From contig JAACJM010000059.1 in NCBI GenBank assembly GCA_013368315.1, positions 62,001 to 126,000 of the forward strand: a DNA stretch of 64,000 nucleotides, in the 5' to 3' direction. The notes beneath the pieces are model-generated. The model was not told the origin of the DNA. It saw nothing but the letters and a program-made list of their open reading frames with translations, and made no database searches. Positions 23,364 through 35,403 of the stretch are shown one piece after another (the stretch's first letter is position 1; each line of letters opens with the position of its first letter). Position numbers and translations under genes: made by a program. The stretch is from Tetrapyrgos nigripes (taxonomy: Eukaryota; Basidiomycota; Agaricomycetes; Agaricales; Campanellaceae).

Positions 23364-23650
23364 GTATCCCCCTCTTAGGCCTCAAGCCCTCGAGAGGCAT
23401 GGAAACAAATAGTAATCCGTTGGAATGAAGTTGAAAAGACAATAGAAGAAAAAATAGAAAAAGGGTGAAGTTAAGATGCGATTGGAGTAAAAGGAGAAAT
23501 GAGAAAAAATATAATAAATTGAAATTAGTGAAGAGCGCTGGAAGGGACGGAAAACGTCAGAAAGATGAGGATTACGATGAAATTGGAAGAGGACTGGGTT
23601 TGTTCAGATTTTTCTGATAGTACTCGTCTACAGCTTCTTCGGCTGTAAGC

Positions 23651-25159
23651 TCATCCGCGGGGAGCCAGGAAAATTCTTCGGCCTTCGTAACCAGACCACT
23701 GTACCAAATATAGTAGAGGACATTTCCGACGGCGCCAGTCGATTTTTGAGTCTAAGATTTCGGTGATTTCATATTCAAGTTCACCTTCAATCTCGATTGG
23801 AGCAGGCGGATCTGTGTTGGGAACAGCGGATTCAAGTTGGGACACATGGAAAATGGGATGGATCCCACGGAGATAGTCAGGGAGCTTTATGGTATAGGAA
23901 AGAGAGCTGGGGCAGGAGATAACTTTGAATGGGCCAAGGAATTTCTCGGAGAACTTCAGAGTGGGTCTTGTAGTTTTTATGTGTTTGGCAGACACAAAAA
24001 CCTCGGAACCGATGGGGATCTCTGGTAAATCCAGACAGCGTTTGTTGGCCTGTACCTTGTAATGTTTCTGAGCTTCCTGAATCTCATCCTGAAGGAAACC
24101 ATGAAGTTCCTCGAGATTGACAACGAAATGTCGGGCACGCTCGGAAGCAAGATTGTAGTCGGGATGAACTGTTAAGTTTGGGTGAAACCCTTTGTTTTCG
24201 AAGAAAGATGTGATTCCGGTGGAAGCGTTCGGAGCGTTGTTGTAAGTGAACTCGGCAATGGGAAGTAGGGAAGACCAATTATCCTGTTGGTAAGAACAAT
24301 AGATCTGGATGTACTGCTCAAGTGTCTGATTGGTGTGCTTGGTCTGTCCGTCGGCTTCCAGGTGATAACCCAAAGTGAAGTGAAGTTCCATATTCAAAGC
24401 TTTCCCTAGGGATCGGAAAAAATGGGAAACGAATTCGGAACCACGGTTGGAGGTGACATGGTTAGGAACACCATGCTCAGAAAAAACATGAAGAACAAAT
24501 AACTCCGCGAGTTGTTCCGATGTAATGGTATCATGAGTCGGAATGAAGATTCCCTGTTTGGATACGCGGTCCACAATTACCAGGATTGCTGTGTATCTGT
24601 TGGAATCCAGTAGTTGTTTGATAAAATCCATGGAAATTGAATCCCACGGACGGACCGGTACGGGAAGTGGTTTTAAGAGACCATAAGGACGATGTCGACA
24701 AGGCTTGTTGTGACCACAAACCGTACAGGAAGTGACGTAATCCTGAACAAATTCTCGAACCTTTGGCCAGGTATAGTGGCGCCGGATAAGGTCAAGTGTC
24801 CAGTTTTGTCCAAAGTGTCCTGTGAGGGAATGGTCGTGGTGCTGACACAAAACTTGAAGTCTAAGGTCAGAAGCACCAGGAACGAATATCCTATTGTCCA
24901 AGCGTAGTAACCCGGAGTCATCGAGTTTCCATCGGGATGATGAGGAATCCTTAGCTAGCTTGAGACCAGTTTGTGATTCTGGATCGGAAGCATAAGATTT
25001 CCAAATGGTGGAATGGAGTTTCTTGATATCCATGATAATGGATGCACGGAGTACGGGTCCTTCAAGGAATGAGGCTCGGAGTGATTCGGAAAGCTGTTCT
25101 TGGGTGAAGACTGGGCAGAAATTCTGTGGATTAACCTTGGCGTAGTCACTATCCCCCAT
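23651..25159 (-). pseudogene. Gypsy integrase and chromodomain remnant
   Basis: Order on the minus strand: a zinc-binding H-H-C-C segment (HHDHSLTGHFG, then CTVCGHNK), then the integrase core with the first Asp in SISMDFIKQL. The usual SDRGSEF reads TSNRGSEF, so the second catalytic Asp is Asn here. The Glu region (HLEADGQTKHTNQTLEQYI) also departs from the consensus ETERxNQ. The C-terminus has the Gypsy GPF/Y module (FLGPFKVI) and the start of a chromodomain (YEITEILDSKIDWRRRK, then YLVQWSGYEGR) that ends early. Two substitutions at catalytic positions mean this copy is inactive even where its frame is open. Confidence 0.82.
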
Positions 25160-26804
25160 TGTCTAGTGAGTGAGTCGGGTTTTGCACCTAGTTTACCCGG
25201 TCGGAATCGGATAATGAGATTGAAAGCGGAAAGGTACTCGGACCATCGGACTTGTCGCCGTGTTAGAATTTTGGTGGTCAAAAAATATTCCAAATTCTTG
25301 TGATCAGTAATGACATCGATAGGGGATCTGGAGCCTTCCAAGTAGTGTCGCCAGATTCGGAATGCTTCAAAAATGGCAAGCAATTCCTTGTCATGAACGT
25401 CGTAATTGAGTTCGGTGGATTGTAAGGTGCGTGAATGGAATGCGATGGGATGAATCTCTCCGGAATCGTACTGGAGAGAGAGGATTGCAGCGATAGCGTA
25501 ATTGGAAGCGTCGGTTTCGACGATGATCTTTTGGTTCAGAACCCAATGACCAAGGATCGGAGCGGAAGTAAAAGCGTGCTTAAGGTAATCGAAAGATTCC
25601 TGGCATGCCTGCGTCCATTTCCACTGGATAGCTTTTCGGGTGAGACGGGTTAGGGGTATGACAATATCCGAATAATTGAAGATGAAGCGTCTGTAAAAAT
25701 TACAGAAGCCTAGGAAAGATTGTATATCCCGGACCTTCCGAGGAACGGGCCATTCCAGGATAGTTCAGATTTTAGAAGGATCCATCGTCAACCCTTCAGG
25801 GGAGAGAATGTAGCCTAGATACTCCATGGTATCAACGGAAAAGAAGCATTTTTTGGGGTTGACGTAGAGTCCGTGCTCTCGGAGCTGACGGAATACTTCG
25901 CGAACATGCTTCTGATGATCCTCCTCATTGTCGGAATAGATCAGGACGTCGTCGAGATAGACGATGACGGTAACATCGAGGAGATCCTTGAGGATGTCGT
26001 TGATAAATCGCTGAAAAGCAGCGGGAGCATTACTGAGACCAAAAGGCATTTGAAGGATCCGTAGCAGGTCCGGAAAGCGGTTTTCCATTCATCCCCTTTG
26101 GCAATGCAGACCAAGTGGTAAGCATGACGGAGATCCAACTTGGTATAGATTTTCATGCGCCGGGGGGTGTCCAAAAGCTCGGAAATAAGTGGAAGTGGAT
26201 ACCTATCCTTCTTCGTGATGGCATTGAGGCCATGGAAGTCAACGCAAAGCCGAAGCTCTCCGCTTTTCTTCTTCACAAAGAGAACCAGAGCCGCGAAGGG
26301 CGAGGATGAAGGTTTGATAAAACCTATAGTCAGATGTTTGTCGATAAATTTCCGTAATTCTCCTAATTCCCTGTCGGATACCAGATAAATCCGGGCAATC
26401 GGCAGAGCCGCGCCCTTGACAAGATCAATCTTGAGGTCGTAGGGACGATGCAGAGCCAGTTTATCCGAAAGTCCTTCGTCAAATACATTGGAATAGTCAG
26501 CTAAGTATTCGGGAGCCTTTGGAGAAGGTGGGGTTTCCGAATTTGAGGCTTTCGCATGAACCTCAGCATCCAGGGTTAACCAGAGTGCCATTGGTTCGAG
26601 CTGATCCTGTTTGCAACAGTGAAGGAAAGCTGCTGCTCCGATGATGCTAATGCGGGTGTCATCAATGGAAGACGCCATTTGCAAGACGGAAGGATAGGAA
26701 TAGATGGGTTTGTACAGCCATGATGATTTAGAACGAATGGGTGGCGTTGAAGCCGGAAGTGGTGTGGAAACTGGAGAACCCGGGTCAGCCTCAGGGGGCG
26801 ACAC
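24955..26804 (-). pseudogene. Gypsy reverse transcriptase and RNase H, frameshifted
   Basis: The reverse transcriptase begins with the usual fingers region (GFIKPSSSPFAALVLFVKKK, then LRLCVDFHGLNAIT). It shifts frame near 26060 and continues [19 protein letters not shown] with catalytic YLDDVLIYS at about 25950. A stop follows after LTMDPSKI (25765). RNase H remnants include IWRHYLEGSRSPIDVITDHK and LTRRQVRWSEYLS (25350-25240). Confidence 0.8.
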
Positions 26805-26955
26805 ACAGGGTTCAGAGCTCGGGGTGACAGCAACCGGTTTGGGGTCACGGAATTCAATGTTTCCTTTTACCCAGTCAACCGACGGGTTGTAGCGGGAAAG
26901 GAAACTATATCCGAGGACTCCCTTACAGGTTGAGTCGAGATTCGTGACATAAAAG

Positions 26956-28845
26956 TCAAGAGGAATTCGTTCCCCCTTCGGAAAGTAAACGGAAAAAACG
27001 ACATACTTTATTCAGGGTGCAGGGTACGGAACCATCAAGTAAGCGTAGACGAACGGGAGGAATGGAGAAGGTGGGTAGGGAATGTTTGGAAACGTACGTA
27101 GAGTCGATAAAACAATCTGAAGAACCAGAATCCAAAAGCGACGGAAAAGAAATAGAAAGTTTGGGTTTAGTATATGAAGGAATAGAAAGTGGAAGAACTA
27201 AGGATTTGATGGAAAGAGCGGCGGTGTTGAGAGTAACCTCCTGATTGGCACGATCCTGGTCAACACAACTCCAACCTCGTGCCAAGGCATCAGAGTCGCT
27301 GACTATTTTGGGGACTGCGTGGAAGCAGTGCCAGTCACGGAAGTACTACGGAGGAGGTGTTTTCTGTGTTTGCAGTTCGGCCGCGAGCCTTGTTCGCCGC
27401 CTTCCGCTTGTTACAGTCGTCCGTCGAATGCTTCCCGCCACAGAACATACAGAGATTGTTCTTCTTGCAGCGGTCCCTTTCGTCCTGGGATAGCTTTCTG
27501 TCCTTCCCAAGCTTGTTGGCCCAGGGTTTCTTCTGGCTGGAAGAGAATGAAGACGATGAGGATGAGTTAGAGTTGGGATTGTAGTTGGAATTGGAGGAAT
27601 TGGAGGGATTTCTGGATTTCCCACCTTTACTGGAGTTTGAGGACTTTCCGGAGCCAGAACTGGAACTATTACCTTCCGAGCCTTTCCCCCCGGAATTCCC
27701 TTTTCCCCCACTCGCTTCTTCCCGTTTCTTCTCAGTTTGGCGACACCAGTAATGGGAATCGATTCGGAGAACCTGGGATTTGAGACGGAGAAGGTTCTGT
27801 TCCTCGTAGACTAGGGCAAGAGCGTCCTTGATTCGCAGAGCCAAACCCTTTCAGAAAGTGTCACAAGGAATTCTCATCCCAAGCGACCTGTGAAGCAAGT
27901 TGTTGGAACTTGACGCAGTATTTCGTGACCTGATCGGAATCCTTCATGAATAGGGCCTCCAATCGGTCCTCAGCATCCCCGACCTCGTCGAAGACCCCGA
28001 AGTTGTCCTTCAGCTCCTTGACAAAAATACCAAAGTCAAGGGTCCACGGAGCGGGTTCCTCGGGATCTGGGTTGAGGATTTCCAGCTCAAAGAATTCGAG
28101 CACAGTGCCAGAGAGATAGGAAAGAGTGAAGCTGATTTTTGCGGCATCAGTCACATATGCTTTGGGATGGTTCTGGAGATTAATCTGGATCTGGATCAGG
28201 AATGGACGGAGCTTCTTCAGATCCAACTCATCGAAAATGTCGGGTTTCTTCACTTCCGTCTTTTCACTGTGACCAGGTGTAAACTTTCCGATGACCTCGT
28301 TGAAACTTTGGAGGGCGGTAATGAACTGCCTCCTTTCGTCGTTGTCGTTCGTCGGAATCATCAGAACCATCTTCTCCTCCCAGAGGCCCACCATCCGGTG
28401 GTCCTCTGCCACCATCGTCAGATCTGCCTCCTCCACCACCCTGGTGTTGTTCATTGTCGTCCCCGTCATTTCCCTGATCATACTGTTGGCCCAGTGGAGG
28501 ACCACGACCATCATCGGGATTGGCAGGTGTATGTGAGGGTCCTGCACGAGAGGATCCTTGAGTTTGTTGTTGGACGTAAGAACAGGTTTGAGTTTGTGTT
28601 AGGGTTGCGGAGTCTCCTGGCTCCGGGCTGTCCCAGCTATTGAGGAATTCCTTGAATGGACTCGTGCGGGGTTTGGTTGGGCTCGGATGTGCGAAAATGC
28701 TGCCGGAGCGTCTGTGTTGGCAAATTTGAACGTTATGGAAGAGGTTGGAATAATAAGCGTTTTTGAATGGAGTTACCGGAACTGTAAGGTTCGGTGTCGG
28801 GGAAGGAGTTCGTGGTTGAGAACGTTGGGACATTGTATACAACAA
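26956..28845 (-). pseudogene. Gypsy gag and protease, broken
   Basis: The gag N-terminal part includes TPFKEFLNSWDSPEPGDSA (near 28650). The matrix/capsid-like part has KLRPFLIQIQINLQ and the SDQVTKYCVKFQQLASQ region (28250-27870). A Ser/Asn-rich linker leads to a CCHC knuckle, CMFCGGKHSTDDC (about 27450). Protease follows with SLLDSGSSDCFID (about 27140). At least three frame changes or stops separate the parts. All parts lie in the expected order. Confidence 0.78.
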
Positions 28846-28864
28846 GAGTGGAAGTCTAAAATAC

Positions 28865-29474
28865 TGTTAAGTCCAGGCAGATCCTAGCATTAGGAAACAC
28901 GTCGGACCCAAGCAGAAGTCTTATTGGGGTTTTTTGAAAAGGATAAAGACGAATCCAGGCGGAACCGGTAGTCTCTGAGATCGAAGTGTAAGGAAGACAC
29001 AGAATGGAATCCGTTAAGATGGTACTATGTTGTCTGAAGTCAGATGAAGTTAGGAGACCAGCTAATTCAATTTTAGACTTAAGCTATCTACTACAAAGTT
29101 GCTAGCTTAAGTACTACTTCGGAAACTATCGGAATGAAGAGGAGTAAGATAGGGATGGTTCGGAAATAAAGGAAAGCACATGGTGCTATTGGAGAAGGAT
29201 GGAGTACTGCAGAACAAAGTGGAACGGATTGGAGATGAAGTGGAGTAAGTTTGGAGATTAGATACGAGCTGTCCGGTAGTTATCCGAAATGAATCACGGG
29301 TTCCCGGATGGGATCTGTTTGTGGAGATTAATAGTGGAGTTCGGATATGAAATCAGAAATAAATGATCGGAAAGTGTTCAGGATGAAAGGGAATGAAGTT
29401 CGAAAGAAAAGAAAGAAAAGTTCGGAAAAGAATCGGATGCGGTCGGAAAGATGTACAGAAGCATAGATATTACA
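28865..29474 (-). repeat. Gypsy 5' LTR (right end in window)
   Basis: This is 610 bp and begins TGTTAAGTCCAGG on the plus strand. The pair differs mainly by G/A and C/T changes, for example CCGGGC versus CCAGGC and GACGG versus GATGG. Confidence 0.88.
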
Positions 29475-31290
29475 TGTTGGATCTGTGAGTGACAATACTA
29501 TGAAGCGGGACAGAGATCTCACTTATGTTCTGCTTGGCATCTTGGTGCCAGTCATCAAGACCCATGACTTCATCTGACCACTTTCCAGCCCGAGACATGT
29601 ACTCAGAGAACACTTTGCAAAACATGTTGTCAGGGGGTTTGCCATAAAATTGTTTGAAGACCCTGTAAACAATGTGGTAAAGATCTGCTGTAGAGCGAAA
29701 TGAACCACCAGATTGAAAAGCATGTTGTCTGATGTATGGGTTAAAGACAACAGCCAAGATACACACTTCTCAGTCAGCCTTCTTCCAATGTTTCTTGAGG
29801 CTAGTAAGTATAGCATTATGAATTCATGCATCATGGGTACTGTTGTTATGAATGTGGAAAAGATACACAAGGAGAAGGAGGATGGTGTCAAGTTGGCAGT
29901 GATCTGCTTGAACAGTGTTGGTAGCAATTGCAAATGGTTGGAGGAGGTTGCACAATCTGTAAAAACCAGTCTCAGCATAAGAACCAAAACATTGCTTATG
30001 TACACGTACAATTTCAGGTTTCACCAAAAGTCCTCACATCCAATGAGGTGCAGAATCTGCAATGCTTTTGCCTTAGCTGCAGCCTTTGTCCCAGCAGTCT
30101 TGATGAGCTGCACCTTCAATTCCACACTAAGAATGAGTCAGCGTAATGGTACCTCCAGCAGGAGCAAGTGATCCATGGAAAGATAGTGAGATGTCCATTG
30201 TGTGAGGACAGGTAGAATAAACATCAAGATGACAAGAAACTGTGCTTGACGTTGCTGGTCATTAACAAGACCAAGAGTGATGCTGTGGGAGAGAAACCAC
30301 TTGATAACCTCAAGGGCTTGATCAGTGACCTTGACCATAGGCAACTTCAACTTTAAAATATCCCCAACAACCAGGTTGAATTGGTGGGCCCAACAGTCAA
30401 GAACAATGATCCATTCAAAATGTTCCTGAAGCAGTTGCTGCATTTTGAGAGACTCTCCACTGCAATCTGTGCACCAAGCCACAAGAGTGACAAGCAATAC
30501 ACTTTTAATGTGTTCAATCTCTTTCAGAATGATTTCGAGTAATGATTCTGCAGTTTTTGGCTGGGACAAGATGTCTGCCACGTTGAGAAGATGAGTCTAT
30601 AATACAAGTGATCAGTCAATGGACAAAGACTACAAGAAGACATCAAGACATACCTTGTAGTTAATGTTCACCATGCTGGTTATTAAGCTTCTCTTGGTGA
30701 TGTTCTTCCACCTGTCACTCTGCCCTGTACCAAACTGACCATTCACTTCTGCTCTTGTTTCCATGTCTGCCTTCCCTACTTCCTCATTCAAAATCTGGCC
30801 AGACAACACATCCCGGCCTGGAAGAATGGAACCTGGAACATATTTCATGAAGAAGTATTGCCAAAATGGGTTACCTGCAACGAACCATGCAACATGCCCT
30901 GAGACAAAGAGCAAACAGATGTCAGTGCAGATGACATAGGTGGTGGAGCTGTTTCACCATAAAAGACTGTTGAAGTTGCAGTAGACAGGTTGGAGCAGCC
31001 AGAAATGGGTGTTGGGACCAAAGAGGGAGTACCACAGTGTGGATTGGTCATTGGTAGAACTGGAGGAAGCATAGGTGAAGGAGGCAATGATTTTTGAGCA
31101 GTACACGTGGCACGAATGTGGATTTTACCAGACAGGTATGCATTAGCTTCAGCTTTTGCTTGAGTGGGTGCCACTGAACACTCTGCCAGGTGCCTATACA
31201 GAACCTCAACCTATCCTTTCAGTGTCCTGATTTTGTATGGGCCATATTGAAAGTCAGTGTCGCTGAAATTGGCGGCCATTTCATTGATGA
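29475..31290 (-). pseudogene. hAT transposase, N-terminal and catalytic part
   Basis: Read on the minus strand: the end of a BED-type zinc finger (LYRHLAECSVAP, about 31210-31170), then GNPFWQYFFMKYVPGS, then AWCTDCSGESLKMQQLL followed by VLDCWAHQFNLVVGDIL. The latter is the hAT catalytic region with its C-x2-H pair, followed by a TQWTSHYLS block. A KKADQEVCILAVVFNPYIR segment and DNMFCKVFSEYMSRAGKWSD follow before the Gypsy junction at 29475. Several frame breaks occur, only some of which fit introns, so this copy is probably defective. Confidence 0.75.
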
Positions 31291-31737
31291 CTACTCAGTT
31301 GTCAATATTTCAACATCATTCAAATGAACATGCTATAACATACCTGAAGCCATGATTTCTGGTATGTCCCTGACCTTCCTAATCCTTCCATCTGAGAATC
31401 CACAGTTTTCCTCATCTACTTTTACTCCGACAGCTTGCAAGAGACAGTATTTGCAGTAGGATTTGTGGTGGGTTTTATTGGTTTTGAATTTTGATCTATG
31501 TTTGTGGATATGGTCTCAAACAGGAGAGGATACCATGAAATGAATGAAAAGAGTGGATTAGATATGAAGAAGTAAGATACAAGGGCCAATGAAGGCCAGA
31601 GAGTGTGCTACATGTAAAATAGTCTTTGACCTTCGGTCAACACCTGCATGACCCATGGGAACTAAGGTCATGACCTGGTCAATGGTCTAGACCCTTGACT
31701 CAAGTCAAGGGGTCAGGAGTCAAGTGCTGAAACCCTG

Positions 31738-33718
31738 CCTGCTATGACACTGCTATTTTTTTTATCTAAACAAACTCCTTTTGTTAGCCGTCATGTTAGG
31801 GATGAAAATTATAGGCAAACATGGTGGCACCACCAACAACACATGCACAGGTGCCAACACAAATCCTCTCATACTTGCACCACCTCCAACAGCAAGTACC
31901 TATTGCTACCATCCTTATCCCTCTCCAATATCTGCTCAAACGAATCATATCCAAGCCCGAGCTCTGACCTGCAAGCACTTTATCTGGTGGCTTCTACTAC
32001 CACTCAAATTGACAATTCTTCCCCAAATTTACCCCTACTACAAAGCCATATTGTTCTTCAGTCAACAGACTCTGATATTTGCACATTATCACTTCTTTCT
32101 GACTTTTCTCCTTCTATCCTAGATCCACCTGTTCTGGAACCCTGAAAAAAGCATGTATGAGCATCTGAAGGATAATATGGTGCAGGTTGATAAGGTTTTG
32201 TGTCAACTTGGCAGCAACTCTGGTTGTTTGGGTAACTTTATTGAGAAAATCTTTTGGAGCCAAGCAGGTGCACTGGATGAGGATCTAACACAAAATCTCA
32301 ATCACAAAGCTTTTCTCTGGTCATAATTTCTTCAACACTGCTCATCTTGTCAATCTAATTTTCAACCATCGCAACAGTTCTCCGAAATGGCACTCTCCTC
32401 ACAAAGATTCGCACGCTGCTCTCTTCAGGCTTGGGGTTTTCAGCTATGTGCTTGACAGGCGTATCACGACATATCCCTTCTCACGAAGAACAATCTAAAT
32501 AATCCACAATATGCGCCTGCAGTTCTACCATCTGGAGACGTGTCTTGAGATGATATTCTAGATGAAAAATATGTATTTTCCCTTAGCTTAGTCTGATCTT
32601 TGCATCTGAATCAACTAGCACTTGTAGCCAACACTGACCTAACACTCAGTCAGGTCTGATTCAACTCTAGTGCCTGTCTGATACAACCATAGTCACAATA
32701 CTGATTCAACCCAATTAAAACCTTGTCAACACTGATTTTGCATTGAGACTGTCTAAACAGACCCATGTGCTACCAACTGATTCACTAAACTAAATCGGTA
32801 ATGGGAGTGGTGGGCGGGTAACTTGAGAACTAAGCCTGATTGAATCTACAAAACTTGTGAGGAAAGATAGAAAGGAAGAATAACGAATTGAGTCTCTCGG
32901 TAGTAATTATAAGTAATGGTATGCGACTGAAACTTGTAAAAGAGTACGTTGATCAAAAAGTACGTACCAAGCTCCTCATTTTTTTTTCATGCTTCATGCG
33001 AGAGGTCTTCTGGCAGTCCTCACTTCTTCAAATGCTCCATGCAGTTGCTCTGTGCCAGGCCTGTGGTACCAAGGCCTCTCGTACAGAGCGATATGAAGTC
33101 AAATCGTGGATAATGAATTCAATGAGAGTGTGCACAGAGCAAGATGCAGTTGAAGGGGTGAGGACTGAAGGTCCTCACACGGAGCACCTTAGAAGCCAAA
33201 CATTTACATAGAAAGAAATAGATAGTGGACATCTGGAGGTCAATGAAATTTGAAATAAGATGTTTAAAAGTCAAATGAGAATTGAAGAGAGTGGTTGAAC
33301 CACAGAAAAATACACAAGTGAATGATAGAATGAACAATGCCGGCCTGAATTTGGCTGGTTGGGGGCAGAATGGAAGTGAAAGACGGCCCGGAAGTGTCTG
33401 AACTTGAGTTGATAACTACTGTGCGTGAGTTTTCTACGTGTGCTTACAATAGCCATCTACCCAAGTACAGAATACCCAAAACTCATACGCAGTCGTTGCA
33501 TAGGCTGTCCGAAGACCCGAATTAAAATACGGATCCGATACATCGGTGTGCCGGTAACCGACGGCTGATGGACGGTGACCATCGTTAAGCGAGGGCAACT
33601 CACTCTCGAGTCTCGATTGCGGTAATAAAGGAGGTATAAGCACAGCCACCGTTACCTATACCCGCACCACTCGCACCCCGCACCTGCACCACCCGCACCC
33701 GCACTTTTCTGGTTCCCC
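31738..33718. other. non-coding flank between the hAT element and the P450 cluster
   Basis: Open frames at 31744-32145 and 32888-33211 show no recognisable motif and are probably chance. The stretch 33655-33710 is an ACCCGCAC-rich low-complexity array ending exactly where P450 homology starts (33719). No gene is supported. Confidence 0.4.
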
Positions 33719-35032
33719 ATCTCCTCTTGAGCCTTTTGTTGAACGTGGGGGAATTGGATCATGGTGAGAAAGAACTAGCTGAGGTCTATATTTTAGGGAA
33801 AGTCAATAAATGCTTGCCACTAAGCAGGCATTAGTTATTGTGCACTTACGGTCTCATAAGCAGCCCCGCTAGGAAGCATCCGTTCCGTAGTGAACAATCA
33901 CTCATACATACCACGATGACCAAAGACTTACTAGATCATCGCTGCTGCCCAAGCCGATTCAAGATCGTTCAGCTCGTGATGTGAGCCTGATTCAACCAGC
34001 TTCGAACAAAGACTTGGCCTGTGTTCTCCGGAAAGCTATTAACGACAGCTTGTGAACACATATCCCAGGAGAAAGAAAAGAGTAACCCACCATATTTCCC
34101 TTCACTGTCTCATACTTCTCCAAAAACGTTGATGAAAACTTTTGAAAGTCCTTTTTAGCGTTCTTCTTCCATGTCGCCAAAAATGCTGGCAGGTGCTCCA
34201 GAATTGGCATTGCTTCGACAAGATGTGCTCCGGGCTAAACGGCTGTACGCATCTTATGTGCATACGCATCCACCAAACGTACAGATGGATCATCCAGGGA
34301 CCGTAGAGGAGGTTGATCATACACAACAGATAAGATAGCGAAGCTGTGACTCTGTAAATTATAGTATGTCTATAGACGTCTGCATAGAAAATTCGTTGGG
34401 AAGACTGCACCTAAGAATATTTTCTTTCCGCTTCTCTGGTCCAGTCAACATTTCGTACGCAAATAGAATCCCTTCATTCATCTGGATATCCTGGAATTTG
34501 ATTAAAGATTTCACGCCTAGTTCCGCTTCGCTCGCTCGCCGCATCCTCCGTCAGCTATGAGAAATTTTTTGAGGGGGCATAAGAGAGTCTCGGGAAGTTC
34601 TGCATTTACTTGTCGCCGTTAGATATAGTGAAGTTCAAATTGCCGGATACATATTCACCTCCTACAATCATACGAGGTCTAGAATAATTACTAGCCCGAC
34701 GGTCTAGTAATTCTGTGGCGGCTTTCGCACTGCTAATAACGACGACAGGCTTGCCAAGGAGCTGGAGGTATGTCAACGGTCCTGATGGATAAAAGATGAT
34801 TCTCAGCTAAGATTCAGCGCTTCTAGAAGGCAGCTCACCGTATTCTTGTACAAATCTATGGAAGAGATGCCATGGCCTGGGTTTTCCCAGCACCGTTAGA
34901 TACTTGAGATTTCCGACAATAGGCAGACGAGGAGGACCAGGAGGTAGTGAGCCTCAATTTCCTTGAAGATAAAGAATAGCCAACCCGATTATAAGTATGC
35001 TGACAAGTACTGGAATTGCAGCGGCGCCTCAT
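33719..35032 (-). pseudogene. cytochrome P450 copy 1, truncated
   Basis: This is homologous to the intact copy at 35404-37608. The N-terminal anchor (PVLVSILIIGLAILYL) is followed by a TGA in place of the CGA (Arg) before the PPGPPRLPIVGN hinge. The C-helix region is WxxMRRASEAELGVKSL. MPILEHLPAFLATWKK and GEHRPSLCSKLVESGSHHEL are also present. Homology ends abruptly at 33719, inside the exon after the I-helix, so the K-helix and heme-binding region are absent. The breakpoint adjoins an ACCCGCAC-rich array. It cannot encode a working enzyme. Confidence 0.85.
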
Positions 35033-35403
35033 GATCAGCGCCACATATTCAACGTTGGCCTATAATAGAAATAGTATCTGAGAACACCGTCCGAGTACAA
35101 TGACTCCAAAGCGCTTGGGAACTACCATTCACCACTTCAGCAAGTAGCGTCTGTGCCACAAATTTGTGGGTTGCGGTTGATGGTCCTGGTGGAACAATTT
35201 TGGTGACTAAACTGGCGCTTGGAAACTGTCAGTTGTAGTGCCAGCAATCTGAGCAGAGGAAGCTAGTGGCACGGTCTAAGCACTTCCAAGACGGTCCAAC
35301 TTCAGAGTTTGAGCCTGCTTGAAGGAACGTGGACAGCCATAATGGTTTAATCTTACGCGACCATACATTTGATCTGGGTTCTATTACTTTCTGATAATTC
35401 TTT

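Larger units (their letters stand above)
22732..29474 (-). mobile_element. Ty3/Gypsy chromovirus nested in the hAT element, degenerate
   Basis: The two LTRs are at 22732-23363 and 28865-29474. Read on the minus strand they start TGTAATATC and end CTTAACA. Gag, protease, reverse transcriptase, RNase H, integrase and a terminal chromodomain-like segment follow in Gypsy order on the minus strand. The gene is broken by stops and frameshifts. A clean 5-bp target duplication is not visible. The element splits the hAT transposase between the SIVTHRSN segment (29475 side) and the AMRITSMVPNSAG segment. Confidence 0.9.
21693..31737 (-). mobile_element. hAT DNA transposon interrupted by a Gypsy element
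   Basis: The ends are CAGGGTTGCAG at 21693 and its near-inverse CTGAAACCCTG at 31727-31737, a hAT-like terminal repeat with one mismatch in eleven. The flanking 8 bp are CTTGCTAT (21685-21692) and CCTGCTAT (31738-31745), an 8-bp hAT target duplication with one difference. Subterminal GGTCA/TGACC motifs are dense at both ends (about 21705-21785 and 31625-31715). The transposase gene is on the minus strand. Subtracting the nested Gypsy element leaves about 3.3 kb. Confidence 0.85.

Noticed and set aside
28264..28845. Plus-strand open frames opposite the first Gypsy gag
   Set aside because: Overlapping antisense frames without motifs; the minus-strand gag order is clear.
22727..29479. 5-bp target duplication for the nested Gypsy element
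   Set aside because: GTTAC before and TGTTG after do not match; shifting the border gives only AACA-like partial agreement.
31744..33211. Open frames at 31744-32145 and 32888-33211 as genes
   Set aside because: No motif, no plausible splicing partners, and both lie in repeat-derived flank.
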